NCBI RefSeq assembly: GCF_021083305.1
Contig: NZ_JAJFAY010000001.1
Coordinates: forward strand, 1,950,063-2,014,062
Direction of reading: 5' to 3'
Source of the DNA: Haladaptatus sp. DYF46
Lineage (GTDB): Archaea; Halobacteriota; Halobacteria; Halobacteriales; Haladaptataceae
DNA: 64,000 nt
Of the stretch, positions 1 through 7,931 are shown piece by piece (within the stretch, counting starts at the first letter, position 1; each line of letters starts with the position of its first letter). Under the pieces are notes generated by a model that was not told the origin of the DNA, did not search any database, and saw only the letters and a list, made by a program, of their open reading frames with translations. The position numbers were made by a program, and so were the translations under genes.

Positions 1-917
1 TAGCGGTCCGCGGTCGAACCCCCCTGTCCGGTCTTGTGATTCTGCCCGCCGACGAGGAGGAACGACTCGCCCTCCGTCTCGTGTTGCCGGACGGAGAAGT
101 ACGGTTCGCCCGACCGGTAGAACATCCCCTCCGGTTTCGGGTCGCGCGTCCGAACGGCCAGCACGTACGACCGTTTCGGATAGTTTCGAGCGAAGTAGCC
201 GGCGGGGTCCAGTATCGGGAAGTGCGACGCGAGGACGACGTCGGTGGCTGTTACCGTTCCACCCTCCGTCTCGACTTCGCACGGAGAACCCGGTCGAACG
301 TCCGTCACTCGCGTCCCTTCGAAGATGTCACAGCCACCCGCCGCTATTTCCTCCGCCACGCCGAGGAGGTACTTCCGCGGGTGGAACTGCGCTTGGTCGT
401 CGAATCGAACCCCCGCCACCGCGTCCGAAACGGTCGGCACTTCTTCGACGAACGACGCGGGAAGGCCGACGCTTCGAGCGGCATCGACCTCCCGCCGCAC
501 GTCCTTTCGGTCGTTTTCGTCGGAGACGTACGTGTAGGCGGGTCGTCGCCGGAAATCACAGTCGATAGTCGTCGCCCGTTCGGCGACGGTTTCGATGGCC
601 GCCTCGTTGGCGGCCGCGTACTGTCGGGCGCGCTCGCGCCCGAACCGTGACCGGATCCGGTCGTATTTCAATCCGTGCTGGCTCGTCAGTTTGGCCGTCG
701 TCCGCGCCGTGACGCCCGAACAGACACGGTCGGCTTCGAGGACGGCAACCGTCTTTTCCGAATCCATCAGCTCCGCGGCGGTGGAGAGGCCGGCGATACC
801 GCCGCCGACGATCGCGACGTCGACGTCGACGCCGGTTTCGAGCGAACCGTAGTCGGTTTCCTCCGTCGTCTCCAGCCAAAGCGATGCGCCTTCACCCGGC
901 AAGTCGTTCGCGTTCAT
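1..917 (-). CDS. FAD-dependent oxidoreductase (DAO/GlpD-type, Rieske-linked family), 3' end outside the window
   Basis: The reading frame is open from an ATG at 917 down to the window edge, giving about 305 codons without a stop. The N-terminus has an ADP-binding Rossmann motif (VGGGIAGLS, about residues 37-45) and an acidic residue (E61) at the end of beta-2. Near the edge, LLVGGQNHKTGQG resembles the FAD-contacting segment of the glycine oxidase/YhfW-like family, which often ends in a Rieske 2Fe-2S domain; any such domain would lie outside the window. The likely role is oxidation of an amine or amino acid, but the substrate cannot be told. The gene is monocistronic here: the next gene upstream on this strand starts anew at 2599. 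FAD binding is well supported; the Rieske tail is inferred. Confidence 0.85.
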   Translation of the reverse strand, partial: MNANDLPGEGASLWLETTEETDYGSLETGVDVDVAIVGGGIAGLSTAAELMDSEKTVAVLEADRVCSGVTARTTAKLTSQHGLKYDRIRSRFGRERARQYAAANEAAIETVAERATTIDCDFRRRPAYTYVSDENDRKDVRREVDAARSVGLPASFVEEVPTVSDAVAGVRFDDQAQFHPRKYLLGVAEEIAAGGCDIFEGTRVTDVRPGSPCEVETEGGTVTATDVVLASHFPILDPAGYFARNYPKRSYVLAVRTRDPKPEGMFYRSGEPYFSVRQHETEGESFLLVGGQNHKTGQGGSTADR

Positions 918-973
918 TGAAACCCCGGGCTGGATTCGATAGTCGTCGAAATAAGAGAGGTGGCCGTCCGGAG

Positions 974-2599
974 TTACTGCATGTAGCCGAGGTCCGCCAA
1001 CCGCTCTTCGACGTCCGCGTCATCCTCCATCGAGACGGAGTCGTCCTCATCGTAGGCGGGGTAAGACTGCGCGCCGGCGTCCTCGACTATCGGGATGACG
1101 TTGCCGTCCATCCGGTCGCTGTACGGGATTCCGAGCGCGGACATGACCGTCGGGGCGACGTCGAAGAGGTGCGCTTTGGTCGGCATCGAATCCGCGTCGA
1201 TTCCCTCCCCCTTCGCGGCGACGATACCTTCGAGTTTGTGATTCCACGGTTCGGTCGGCGGCGCGAAGTAGTCGCCGAGCAGTTGTGCCGAGAGGAACTG
1301 TCCCATCTCGTTCGGAATCGTCACGATGTCCGGCGCGTTGTCCGCGTTCTTCCCGTGGAAGTACGTCTCGCGCGGCGCGACTTCCCCGAATATGGGTTCG
1401 CCGTCCGGGGTTTCGACCCCGCTGAGTTTCTCGATGAGGTCGTCACGAACCTCGTCGTACCGGTCCGGCGGAACGATGCCGTTCGGTTCGCGCCCTTGGA
1501 GGTTGATCCGCACGCCGAGTTCGGTTCGGGCGCGCATGTATGCGGCCGACTTCGGGAAGTCGACCTGCTCGTTCGCCGTCCGCGCCACGTTCTTCGGCGC
1601 GTACTGCTTCGCGATTTCCGCGAGTCCGACCTTCTCCAATCCGGTTCGAATCCGGTGGGCGGTGAAACCGAACTGGGCCGCCTTCGCGGCCATCCGTTCG
1701 AGCGTGTTCGGTTCCCACGTCTTCGTCTCCTTCCCCTCGCGAAGTTCGTCCTGAATCGGGTTCCACGACGGCATTCCGCGGCCCCCCTTTCGAGCCTTCA
1801 CGTAGCCCTCGTCGCGGAGGAACTCGTTGACGCGGAACTCGTACTTCTCGTACGGTCCCATCCCGTGGTCGCTCGCGATGAAGACGGTGTCCGGGTCGCA
1901 CTCTTCGAGGAGTTTGCCGACCTGTCTGTCCGTCTCCTCGTAGACGGTCTTTACCTTGTCCCAGTCGCCGTCGAACTCGTGGAAGACGGTGTCGGGCTTT
2001 TGGAACTGGACGAAGCCGAAATCGGGTTCGTGTTTGTCGGCCAGATAGCGAAACGCCTCGCCGCGCATTCGAACGAGACTCGTGTACTCGTCCATCTTCT
2101 GTGCGTCCGTGTAGTCGGATTCCTCGCGGGAGTAGGTCGGGTAGACGCGGTACTCGCCGATGGCGTCGCGCACCTCGTCCAACAGTCCCTCGGGATGACA
2201 GCGTGGGTCCTCGGGGCCGATGAACCCGGGGATGAGCGCTCCGTCGATTTCGTCCGGAGGGTGCGTGACGGGGACGTTCACGACGACGCTCGTGAGGTCG
2301 TGTTTGTCCAACAGCGTCCAGATGGCGTGTTCCTCGACGTCACTGCCGCTGACGACGTGAAAGTCGTATCCGTCGTAGGCGACGAACCCACAGACGCCGT
2401 GTTTCCCGGGGTTGACCCCGGTGTACAGCGACGGCCACGCGCTCGGCGTCCACGGCGGCATCTGTGATTCCAGCGGTGCGGCAACCCCGCCATCGCAGAT
2501 AGAGCGGATATTCGGGATACCGTCGTCTTCGTACAGGCGCTCGAAAACGGGCAAGCATCCGGCGTCGATTCCGATGAGAAGAACGTCTACGTTGCTCAT
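974..2599 (-). CDS. alkaline phosphatase superfamily protein (type I phosphodiesterase/nucleotide pyrophosphatase-like)
   Basis: The 541-residue protein is expected to be a metal-dependent phosphate-ester hydrolase. It starts with LLIGIDAG, whose Asp (D12) is a metal ligand. The nucleophile motif MPPWTPSAWPSLYTG follows, with Thr51 in the position usually phosphorylated. SDHGMG near residue 245 supplies further Asp/His ligands. No signal peptide or membrane segment is seen, so it is probably cytoplasmic. The substrate is unknown; haloarchaeal relatives are usually annotated only as phosphodiesterase or nucleotide pyrophosphatase. Its ATG overlaps the stop of a 32-codon ORF upstream (ATGA), suggesting translational coupling. 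Confidence 0.9.
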   Translation of the reverse strand: MSNVDVLLIGIDAGCLPVFERLYEDDGIPNIRSICDGGVAAPLESQMPPWTPSAWPSLYTGVNPGKHGVCGFVAYDGYDFHVVSGSDVEEHAIWTLLDKHDLTSVVVNVPVTHPPDEIDGALIPGFIGPEDPRCHPEGLLDEVRDAIGEYRVYPTYSREESDYTDAQKMDEYTSLVRMRGEAFRYLADKHEPDFGFVQFQKPDTVFHEFDGDWDKVKTVYEETDRQVGKLLEECDPDTVFIASDHGMGPYEKYEFRVNEFLRDEGYVKARKGGRGMPSWNPIQDELREGKETKTWEPNTLERMAAKAAQFGFTAHRIRTGLEKVGLAEIAKQYAPKNVARTANEQVDFPKSAAYMRARTELGVRINLQGREPNGIVPPDRYDEVRDDLIEKLSGVETPDGEPIFGEVAPRETYFHGKNADNAPDIVTIPNEMGQFLSAQLLGDYFAPPTEPWNHKLEGIVAAKGEGIDADSMPTKAHLFDVAPTVMSALGIPYSDRMDGNVIPIVEDAGAQSYPAYDEDDSVSMEDDADVEERLADLGYMQ

Positions 2600-2694
2600 T
2601 TTTCATCACCCAGGCAGTAGTTTGGACCCGCGGCTTTCGTTTCGTTCGCCAAGCAAGGGGTGTCATCTTGCAGTGCGACGGTCGCCAGACTCAT
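2596..2694 (-). CDS. possible 32-residue ORF translationally coupled to the phosphatase-like gene
   Basis: This short frame begins with ATG at 2694 and ends in a TGA that overlaps the ATG of the downstream gene. The peptide has two Cys residues (TPCLAN and NYCLGDEK) and no membrane segment. An AT-rich stretch at about 2720-2732 (AATAAAATG on the minus strand) lies close to one promoter distance upstream. It may be a small protein or a leader ORF. I do not recognise it, and the stop/start overlap could be chance. Confidence 0.35.
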   Translation of the reverse strand: MSLATVALQDDTPCLANETKAAGPNYCLGDEK

Positions 2695-2755
2695 TGGAGG
2701 CACCTACACTCTCTAATCATTTTATTATGTTACTCTTAAACCGGACAGCCGATCG

Positions 2756-4180
2756 TTATTCGCCTTTACCGTCGGCAACCGTCCCGGCGGGGTCGTCGAT
2801 AACCGTGCGCTTCCACGTACCGCGAGTGAACCAGAGTGCGGCGACGAAGGCACCGATTATATTTCCGCAGGCCATGCCTACCCAGACGCCAGTCGGCCCC
2901 ATATCGCGGACGAACGCGAGGAAGTACACCGCCGGGACCCGGCCCAGCCAGAGGGTTATCATCGAAAAGGCCATCGCCAGTTTCGTGTTCCCCGCGCCGC
3001 GGTACGCGCCGAGGAGGACCTGTAAAACCGCCATGAACGCGAACTCGGCGGAACGGATCCGAAGATACTCGCTGCCGAGTCGGATCGTCGTATCCGCCTG
3101 CTGGGTCCCCGTCGCCATGAAAACGCCGACTATCGGGCGTGGGAACAGCAGTGCAACGATTGCAACGATGAGCATCACCCCGGCACCGACCTTCGCCGCG
3201 AGCCAAACGGCCCGCTCCGCGCGGTCCGGTTTCCGCGCCCCCAAGTTCTGCCCGACCATGGTGTTCGTCGCGCGACCCAACCCCATCGCGGGGAGGAAGA
3301 CGAGCGACGCGAGACGGTTTCCGAGGCCGTAGGCGCTGACGACGGGCGGCGCGAACTGGACGACCATCGCGGTCAGCGAGATCATCGCCAGCGAACTCGT
3401 GGACTGTTCGAGCGCGCTCGGCGTCCCGATACGGACGATTTTCCAGATGAGATCGAAGTCGGGGACCAGATCGTCCGATCGAACGGTCGGCCCCGCGTCG
3501 GTGAAAAACAGGACGTACAGGCCGAGAACGCTCGCCACGGCGCGTGCCGAGATGGTGGCGAGCGCCGCACCTTGGACGCCCATGCCGTCGAGCGACCCGA
3601 AGCCGAAGATGAGCAGCGGGTCAAGGACGACGTTGACGGCCACGCTGACCATCATGATCCGCATCGGCGTGCGCGTGTTGCCGTATCCACGCATCAGGGA
3701 CGTGAAGACGAAGAAGCCGAACAGGAACGGCAGTCCGAGGAAGTACGTCTCCATGTAACGCCGTGCGAGCGGAACGACCTGTAGGGTCGTCGCCCCCTGT
3801 GAAGGCATCAACGTGAGCATCGGCTCGGTGAGGAAGTACCCGGCGATTCCGAGGAGAACGGCGAGAACGGACACGAACGTAAGGATTTGGCCCGCGACCT
3901 TGCCCGCCGACCCCTCGCTGTCCGCACCGGTAAACTGGGCGACGAGAATGCTCCCTGCCGTCGTAAACCCGCCCGCGACGGAGATGAGGAAGAAGATGAG
4001 CGGAAACGCGATACTCATCGCACCGACCGCATCGGACGACAGTCGACCCAACCAGAAGGTGTCCGCGACGTTGTACATCACCTGCAACAGTTGAATGACG
4101 ACTATCGGCCACGCGAGTTCGAACATCGGTCGCACCAGCCCACCGTCCGTGATAGAGCTGCTGGGCTGTGTGCTGGTCAT
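2756..4180 (-). CDS. MATE family efflux transporter
   Basis: The 474-residue protein is rich in hydrophobic segments, consistent with about 12 transmembrane helices arranged as two similar halves. Family-typical stretches include the N-terminal PMFELAWPIVVIQLLQVMYN and NVADTFWLGRLSSDAVGA, and the second-half GMACGNIIGAFVAALWF. The expected role is cation-coupled export of drugs or metabolites through the cytoplasmic membrane. The substrate is not deducible. The gene is transcribed alone from an upstream AT-rich promoter with inverted-repeat character. Confidence 0.93.
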   Translation of the reverse strand: MTSTQPSSSITDGGLVRPMFELAWPIVVIQLLQVMYNVADTFWLGRLSSDAVGAMSIAFPLIFFLISVAGGFTTAGSILVAQFTGADSEGSAGKVAGQILTFVSVLAVLLGIAGYFLTEPMLTLMPSQGATTLQVVPLARRYMETYFLGLPFLFGFFVFTSLMRGYGNTRTPMRIMMVSVAVNVVLDPLLIFGFGSLDGMGVQGAALATISARAVASVLGLYVLFFTDAGPTVRSDDLVPDFDLIWKIVRIGTPSALEQSTSSLAMISLTAMVVQFAPPVVSAYGLGNRLASLVFLPAMGLGRATNTMVGQNLGARKPDRAERAVWLAAKVGAGVMLIVAIVALLFPRPIVGVFMATGTQQADTTIRLGSEYLRIRSAEFAFMAVLQVLLGAYRGAGNTKLAMAFSMITLWLGRVPAVYFLAFVRDMGPTGVWVGMACGNIIGAFVAALWFTRGTWKRTVIDDPAGTVADGKGE

Positions 4181-4192
4181 CGTACTTTCGAA

Positions 4193-4224
4193 ACGAAATA
4201 GGTCCGTTTCAATATTTCGAATCG
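4193..4224 (-). promoter_or_regulatory. putative promoter/operator of the MATE exporter
   Basis: Reading on the minus strand, GAAATATTG at 4210-4218 is a TATA-like box about 30 bases before the ATG at 4180. Around it are the symmetric motif TTCGAAATATTGAA and a nearby TTTCGTTTCGAAAG, which together look like an operator for a local repressor. No regulator gene is adjacent, so control is inferred only. Confidence 0.4.
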
Positions 4225-4754
4225 CAAACGGGTCGGTAAGATGTGCCGCAATCCGCCCGACGCGTTGGTGGTCGTTCGCTCGTTTCCGTCCCGAGTACGG
4301 AACCGTACGCGCTCGAAATCGGCGAATGGCGTGAAACGTCCCAGCAGCGAGTTAAACGGTTACTAAGCGAGTTTTAACACGTCGTTTCGAGCATCATGAT
4401 TCCCCGCTCTCCAAACGGGTATCCGATAGAGACGCGGTTTCGCGGACGGCGTCGCCGTAGGGATCACCGTTTCAACCGTGCGATGGCGCTGGCGGGCGTC
4501 GAACCGGAGGCAAAGCGACCCTCCTCGGTCCGAGCCACCCATTCGTGGCGGGAAACTTGACGAACGACGGCACACTTTGAGGGATTCCGGACCGCGTATT
4601 CTGGAAAGCACTCGAAGGGCATACGCCAACCACAGCGGCCGAAAAATTAAGTAATTGCCAGCTACGAACCGAGTAGCAACCCCCTGAAGCGCGATATCGA
4701 CGAGTAGGGACGGCGTTACTTGGGTCCGTTTAGACGCACGGGCGTCACAGAGAG
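4225..4754. other. intergenic region without a recognisable gene
   Basis: About 530 bases lie between the MATE promoter and the tRNA-Arg-associated repeat. Reading frames here are short or have poor haloarchaeal codon use, and none matches a family I know. Base composition is mixed, with an AT-rich patch near 4640-4660. It may hold remnants of a former insertion, since it adjoins a tRNA gene with a duplicated 3' tail. Confidence 0.5.
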
Positions 4755-4883
4755 CGGGCGCGACGGGATTTGAACTACGCCGAGACGTTCCTGCTCGCTG
4801 TCGCTCCACGGGCTGCGACTCGTCTACTTCAAAATCCGTCGTGGAGTTCGGTTCCGACTCACCGTCGTTCGCCGAAACGCGTA
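4755..4883 (-). repeat. 129-bp hairpin unit after tRNA-Arg, ending in a copy of the tRNA 3' tail
   Basis: On the minus strand the tRNA-Arg is followed by a 129-bp unit whose last 21 bases (4775-4755) are identical to the last 21 bases of the tRNA (4904-4884), including the discriminator base. Just inside the unit, GGATTTTGAAGTAGACGAG is an imperfect complement of the terminal CTCGGCGTAGTTCAAATCC, so the unit can fold into one long hairpin. The same core occurs in the repeats after tRNA-Lys. It encodes no plausible protein. Confidence 0.85.
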
Positions 4884-4956
4884 CGGGCGCGACGGGATTT
4901 GAACCCGCGACATCTTGGTCCGGAACCAAGAACTCTGTCCACTGAGCTACGCGCCC
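4884..4956 (-). tRNA. tRNA-Arg(CCG)
   Basis: This is a complete 73-nt cloverleaf. The acceptor stem is GGGCGCG/CGCGCCC. The D arm starts GCTC; its fourth pair is a G-T wobble. The anticodon stem is CTTGG/CCAAG with loop TTCCGGA, giving anticodon CCG. The T arm has loop TTCAAAT and the discriminator is G. No intron is seen and CCA is not encoded. It reads CGG codons. Confidence 0.96.
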
Positions 4957-4980
4957 TCACCCGTTCCTTCGTGCAGAAGG

Positions 4981-4990
4981 GCTTTAGTTT
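4981..4990 (-). promoter_or_regulatory. TATA-like box of tRNA-Arg
   Basis: AAACTAAAGC on the minus strand is centred about 28 bases upstream of the tRNA 5' end, the usual position of archaeal box A for a stable RNA gene. Confidence 0.5.
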
Positions 4991-5101
4991 TGTGACTCCG
5001 CCATCCCGGCCACCGCTCCCCGAGAAAGAAACGAACGGTCGGAAAACGGAATAGAAATCGAGACGTCGGGCGAAGTTCCGAGATGAAAGCGAAGAGCGTC
5101 G

Positions 5102-5677
5102 TTACGGCGTTTCGTTCGTCTCGACGCCGATGTCCGCCTGCGGGTACGCGGTGCAGGAGAGGAAGTACCCATTGTCGAGTTCGTCTTCGCTCAGGGTGTC
5201 GTTGTTGCTGTGAACGATGTCGTCGGGTTCCCCGTCGGCGAGTTTCGCACCACAGGACAGGCACTGACCCTCCCGGCAGGAGTAGGGAAGGTCCCAGCCC
5301 TCGTCCTCACCCGCTTCGAGGATGGTTTCGTTGCTGGCGACTTCGATGGTTTCGCCTTCGTTGACGTACTCGACTTCGAAGTACTCGACTTCGTCCTCCG
5401 GGATGGCGGACGGGTCGAAACCCGTATCCTCTTCCTCTTCACCCTCACCCGCGAGTTCGCCTTCCGCACCGCCGCCGATGGCGACCGCACCGCCACCACC
5501 GATGGATCGGTTCATCGGTTCGGGGAAGTCGGTTTCGGGAACGCTCGCCGCTCGCTGGTCGAGCACTTCTTGGGAGATGTCGTCCGCGATTCGCCACTCT
5601 GTACCCTTCGTGTAGTGCAGAGTCACCACGATGAGGGCGAGTAGTAGCCCGAGTCCCAGACCCAGTTCGTTTACCAT
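5102..5677 (-). CDS. membrane-anchored 2Fe-2S ferredoxin
   Basis: The 191-residue protein starts with a transmembrane anchor (about residues 5-22) and continues through a long acidic, glycine-rich linker (about 55-95). It ends in a plant-type ferredoxin domain. The cluster ligands are C134, C139, C142 and C175, in the order CREGQCLSC plus a distal Cys in FLSCTAYP. The expected role is single-electron transfer at the membrane. The start at 5677 is chosen because a TATA-like GTTAAACC lies about 25 bases upstream and because the anchor begins there; a longer frame upstream has no conserved features. Partner enzymes are not in the neighbourhood. Confidence 0.93.
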   Translation of the reverse strand: MVNELGLGLGLLLALIVVTLHYTKGTEWRIADDISQEVLDQRAASVPETDFPEPMNRSIGGGGAVAIGGGAEGELAGEGEEEEDTGFDPSAIPEDEVEYFEVEYVNEGETIEVASNETILEAGEDEGWDLPYSCREGQCLSCGAKLADGEPDDIVHSNNDTLSEDELDNGYFLSCTAYPQADIGVETNETP

Positions 5678-5847
5678 ATGGCGGTGGCTACGGAACGGTG
5701 GTTTAACAGCATTGTGATTGACGCGGATGCGTGGCGTCACCGAACGGCGTGCATGGGAGAGACGAGTGGGTTGGTCGTGGCATCGGTGGAAGCCGAAGCA
5801 CATGTCGGACATGCACACTTATATTCGAGGGAGGTGATTCTGTACAT

Positions 5848-6600
5848 ATGCCAGATGTCATCGCGGATGCGGTATCGAAACTGCCGCGACCGGTCATCAC
5901 CGCGTTACAGAACACGCCCGTCGACCACCTCTATCAGTACAGCCGATATCTGACGGTCGACGTGCGGGAGATTCGACTGACGAAGGGGTCTGCGACGGAG
6001 TCGCTCTATGCGCCGAAACGCTCGCACCTGTATCGGATACTCGGTCGAGGCGACGAGTACGAACCGCAGTTGACGGCCGCCATTTCCGACGAATTCGATA
6101 CCGAGGACACGTTTTACGACATCGGGAGCCAGTTCGGGTACTTCACCACGTTGGCCAAGGCGTGCGGCGTTCCGAGCAGCCAGATACACGGGTTCGAAGC
6201 GAACGACTACCACTATCGCGTCCTGAACAGGACGCACGCGACGGATGACGCATTCATCACTCAGGCGTACGTCGGGGAGCGAACGACGACTGAGATGCTG
6301 GCGCTCGAAACGTACGATGGAGACGACCCAAACGTGGTCAAAATCGACGTCGAAGGGTACGAGTACGGCGTTCTTCGGGGAATGGGGGAGAAACTGGACG
6401 GCGTTCGCTGTCTGTTCGTCGAAATCCATCCGAGGTTTCTGGCGCGAACGAACGACACACCGCGGGATGTGTTCGAGTTGCTACGAGACGAAGGGTTCGA
6501 ACTGACCGCGACGGAGCATCGGGAGGAGAACGCGTGGGAATCGCTTTCGGACGCGGAACTCCCGCAAGACCACGCGTACTTGCTCCGAGCGAAGCGGTAA
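5848..6600 (+). CDS. FkbM family SAM-dependent methyltransferase
   Basis: The protein has 250 residues. The SAM-binding motif is FYDIGSQFGYF (about residues 89-99), and the post-I acidic region (FEAND) and the family-typical VVKIDVEGYEYGVLRGM follow. Relatives O-methylate sugars or small molecules, often in glycan or glycolipid synthesis. The actual acceptor is unknown, and no glycosyltransferases are adjacent. The start is supported by a TATA-like TTATATT at 5819-5825, about 26 bases upstream, suggesting a leaderless transcript. The gene diverges from the ferredoxin gene and shares its intergenic region. Confidence 0.9.
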   Translation: MPDVIADAVSKLPRPVITALQNTPVDHLYQYSRYLTVDVREIRLTKGSATESLYAPKRSHLYRILGRGDEYEPQLTAAISDEFDTEDTFYDIGSQFGYFTTLAKACGVPSSQIHGFEANDYHYRVLNRTHATDDAFITQAYVGERTTTEMLALETYDGDDPNVVKIDVEGYEYGVLRGMGEKLDGVRCLFVEIHPRFLARTNDTPRDVFELLRDEGFELTATEHREENAWESLSDAELPQDHAYLLRAKR

Positions 6601-6651
6601 CGACGCGAAAGAACCGCAGGGAAACCCGCCCGAAGTGGCGAGTGAACCCGC

Positions 6652-7551
6652 TCAGTCCCGTTTCACTTCGTGCCGACCGAAACCGTATCGGAGTCGGTTC
6701 GCCAGTCGACGCGAGAAGCGACCTTCGGCGGGCGAACGACTGCCGAACCGCTCGGAAAGCGCCTCGTAGATGAGCGGCACCGGGACCTCCTGTTCGAGCG
6801 CCTCTTGGACCGTCCACGTGCCGGTCGAACCGCCAGCGATGTGGTCGGCCACGTCGCCCAAGTCGGTTCCCTCCTCGCGGAACGCCTCCTCACAGAGTTC
6901 GAGGAGCCACGAGCGGATGACCGCGCCGTTGTTCCACGTTCGGGCGACAGCCTCCAAGTCGAGGTCGTACCGGCCTTCGTGGAGGAGTTCGAACCCTTCG
7001 CCGTAGGTCTGCATCAGCGCGTACTCGACGCCGTTGTGAACCATCTTGACGTAGTGGCCCGACCCCGACTCCCCCATTCGGTCGTGGCCGTCCGGTCCAG
7101 TCGCCACGGCGTCGAATACGGGCGTCAGTTCCTCGTAGGCCCACTCGGGTCCGCCGACCATCAGCGAGAAGCCGAGTTCGGCACCCGCCGGGCCACCGCT
7201 CGTCCCGCAGTCGAGGTACGCCGCCGACGTCGTTTCCGCTCGGCGCACGGAGTCCTCGAAGTAGGAGTTGCCGCCGTCCACGACCACGTCGTCGCCGTCG
7301 AGATACGGTTCCACGTCTTCGAGCGCGGCGTCCACCGGTTCCCCGGCGGGAACCATCAGCCAAATCCGTTTCTCCTCGCCCAGTTGCTCGGCGAGGTCGG
7401 CGACGGAATCGGCCGGTTGCCCGCCCGCCTCGGCCGCGGACTCGACGGCCTCCTCGGCCACGTCGTAGGCGACGATGTCGTGTCCGGCAGCCAGCGTTCT
7501 GTCCACTACGATTCGACCCATTCGCCCCAAACCGATGACGCCCAGTTGCAT
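6652..7551 (-). CDS. gndA: 6-phosphogluconate dehydrogenase, decarboxylating (short GndA-type)
   Basis: The enzyme oxidatively decarboxylates 6-phosphogluconate to ribulose 5-phosphate, the pentose source of haloarchaea. The 299-residue length fits the short form. The N-terminal Rossmann motif is GLGRMG (residues 7-12). Substrate-binding stretches are DGGNSYFEDS and CGTSGGPAGAELGFSLMVGG. The catalytic Lys169 and Asn173 lie in HYVKMVHNGVEYALMQ. The C-terminal helical domain is shorter than in the long bacterial form. The residue after beta-2 is Asp30 (AYDVAEE), which favours NAD over NADP; this is inferred. Confidence 0.95.
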   Translation of the reverse strand: MQLGVIGLGRMGRIVVDRTLAAGHDIVAYDVAEEAVESAAEAGGQPADSVADLAEQLGEEKRIWLMVPAGEPVDAALEDVEPYLDGDDVVVDGGNSYFEDSVRRAETTSAAYLDCGTSGGPAGAELGFSLMVGGPEWAYEELTPVFDAVATGPDGHDRMGESGSGHYVKMVHNGVEYALMQTYGEGFELLHEGRYDLDLEAVARTWNNGAVIRSWLLELCEEAFREEGTDLGDVADHIAGGSTGTWTVQEALEQEVPVPLIYEALSERFGSRSPAEGRFSRRLANRLRYGFGRHEVKRD

Positions 7552-7694
7552 GGAAGTAGGTGGAGGTGGGGGTGAAGTAGGGATTGCGGTTCCGGCCGGG
7601 CGTCAGGCCGAAGTGGACCGGGAAGGAACGTCTCGAAGTATCGTTGAAAAGCGGTAGTACGCAGGTGTGCCGTTCCTGTCGTCGAAACCGATGT

Positions 7695-7790
7695 TCAGCC
7701 GATAGCCAACCCGCCGAGGATGCCGGCGATCAGGAGCAGAAAAAGGAGCACGATGACTCCCTTCCGCGTTTTTGGATTCATTTCCATCAT
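7695..7790 (-). CDS. 31-residue single-span membrane protein
   Basis: The frame starts with two or three possible Met codons (MMEMNPKTRK), followed by an uninterrupted hydrophobic helix (GVIVLLFLLLIAGILGGLAI) and an immediate stop. The positive N-terminus suggests an N-in, C-out topology. An AT-rich TATA-like element at 7808-7823 lies about 25 bases upstream of the first ATG, which supports independent, leaderless expression. I do not recognise the family. Confidence 0.6.
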   Translation of the reverse strand: MMEMNPKTRKGVIVLLFLLLIAGILGGLAIG

Positions 7791-7805
7791 AAATTGAAGT
7801 TCTAC

Positions 7806-7823
7806 ATTTATAATATTATTTCA
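7806..7823 (-). promoter_or_regulatory. AT-rich promoter of the 31-residue membrane protein
   Basis: AATAATATTATAAATG on the minus strand is one of the most AT-rich stretches of the window. It is centred about 25 bases before the ATG at 7790, as expected for box A of a leaderless haloarchaeal gene. Confidence 0.5.
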
Positions 7824-7931
7824 GCTTTTATTGCATTTGGAGGTGAGATAATGGAGGGACCGAATGGACCTCACTGGAGGAACGTTCGCATCGTCGCGGC
7901 AAACGCGGGTTCGATGTGGCGCATATCGAAC

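Noticed and set aside
884..2467. Long plus-strand ORF (527 codons) opposite the phosphatase-like gene
   Set aside because: It is Arg/Val-rich with no domain, and arises from GC-biased third positions of the real gene on the minus strand.
4363..4929. 188-codon minus-strand ORF across tRNA-Arg
   Set aside because: It reads through the tRNA and its duplicated tail; its peptide resembles the spurious tRNA-derived proteins common in databases.
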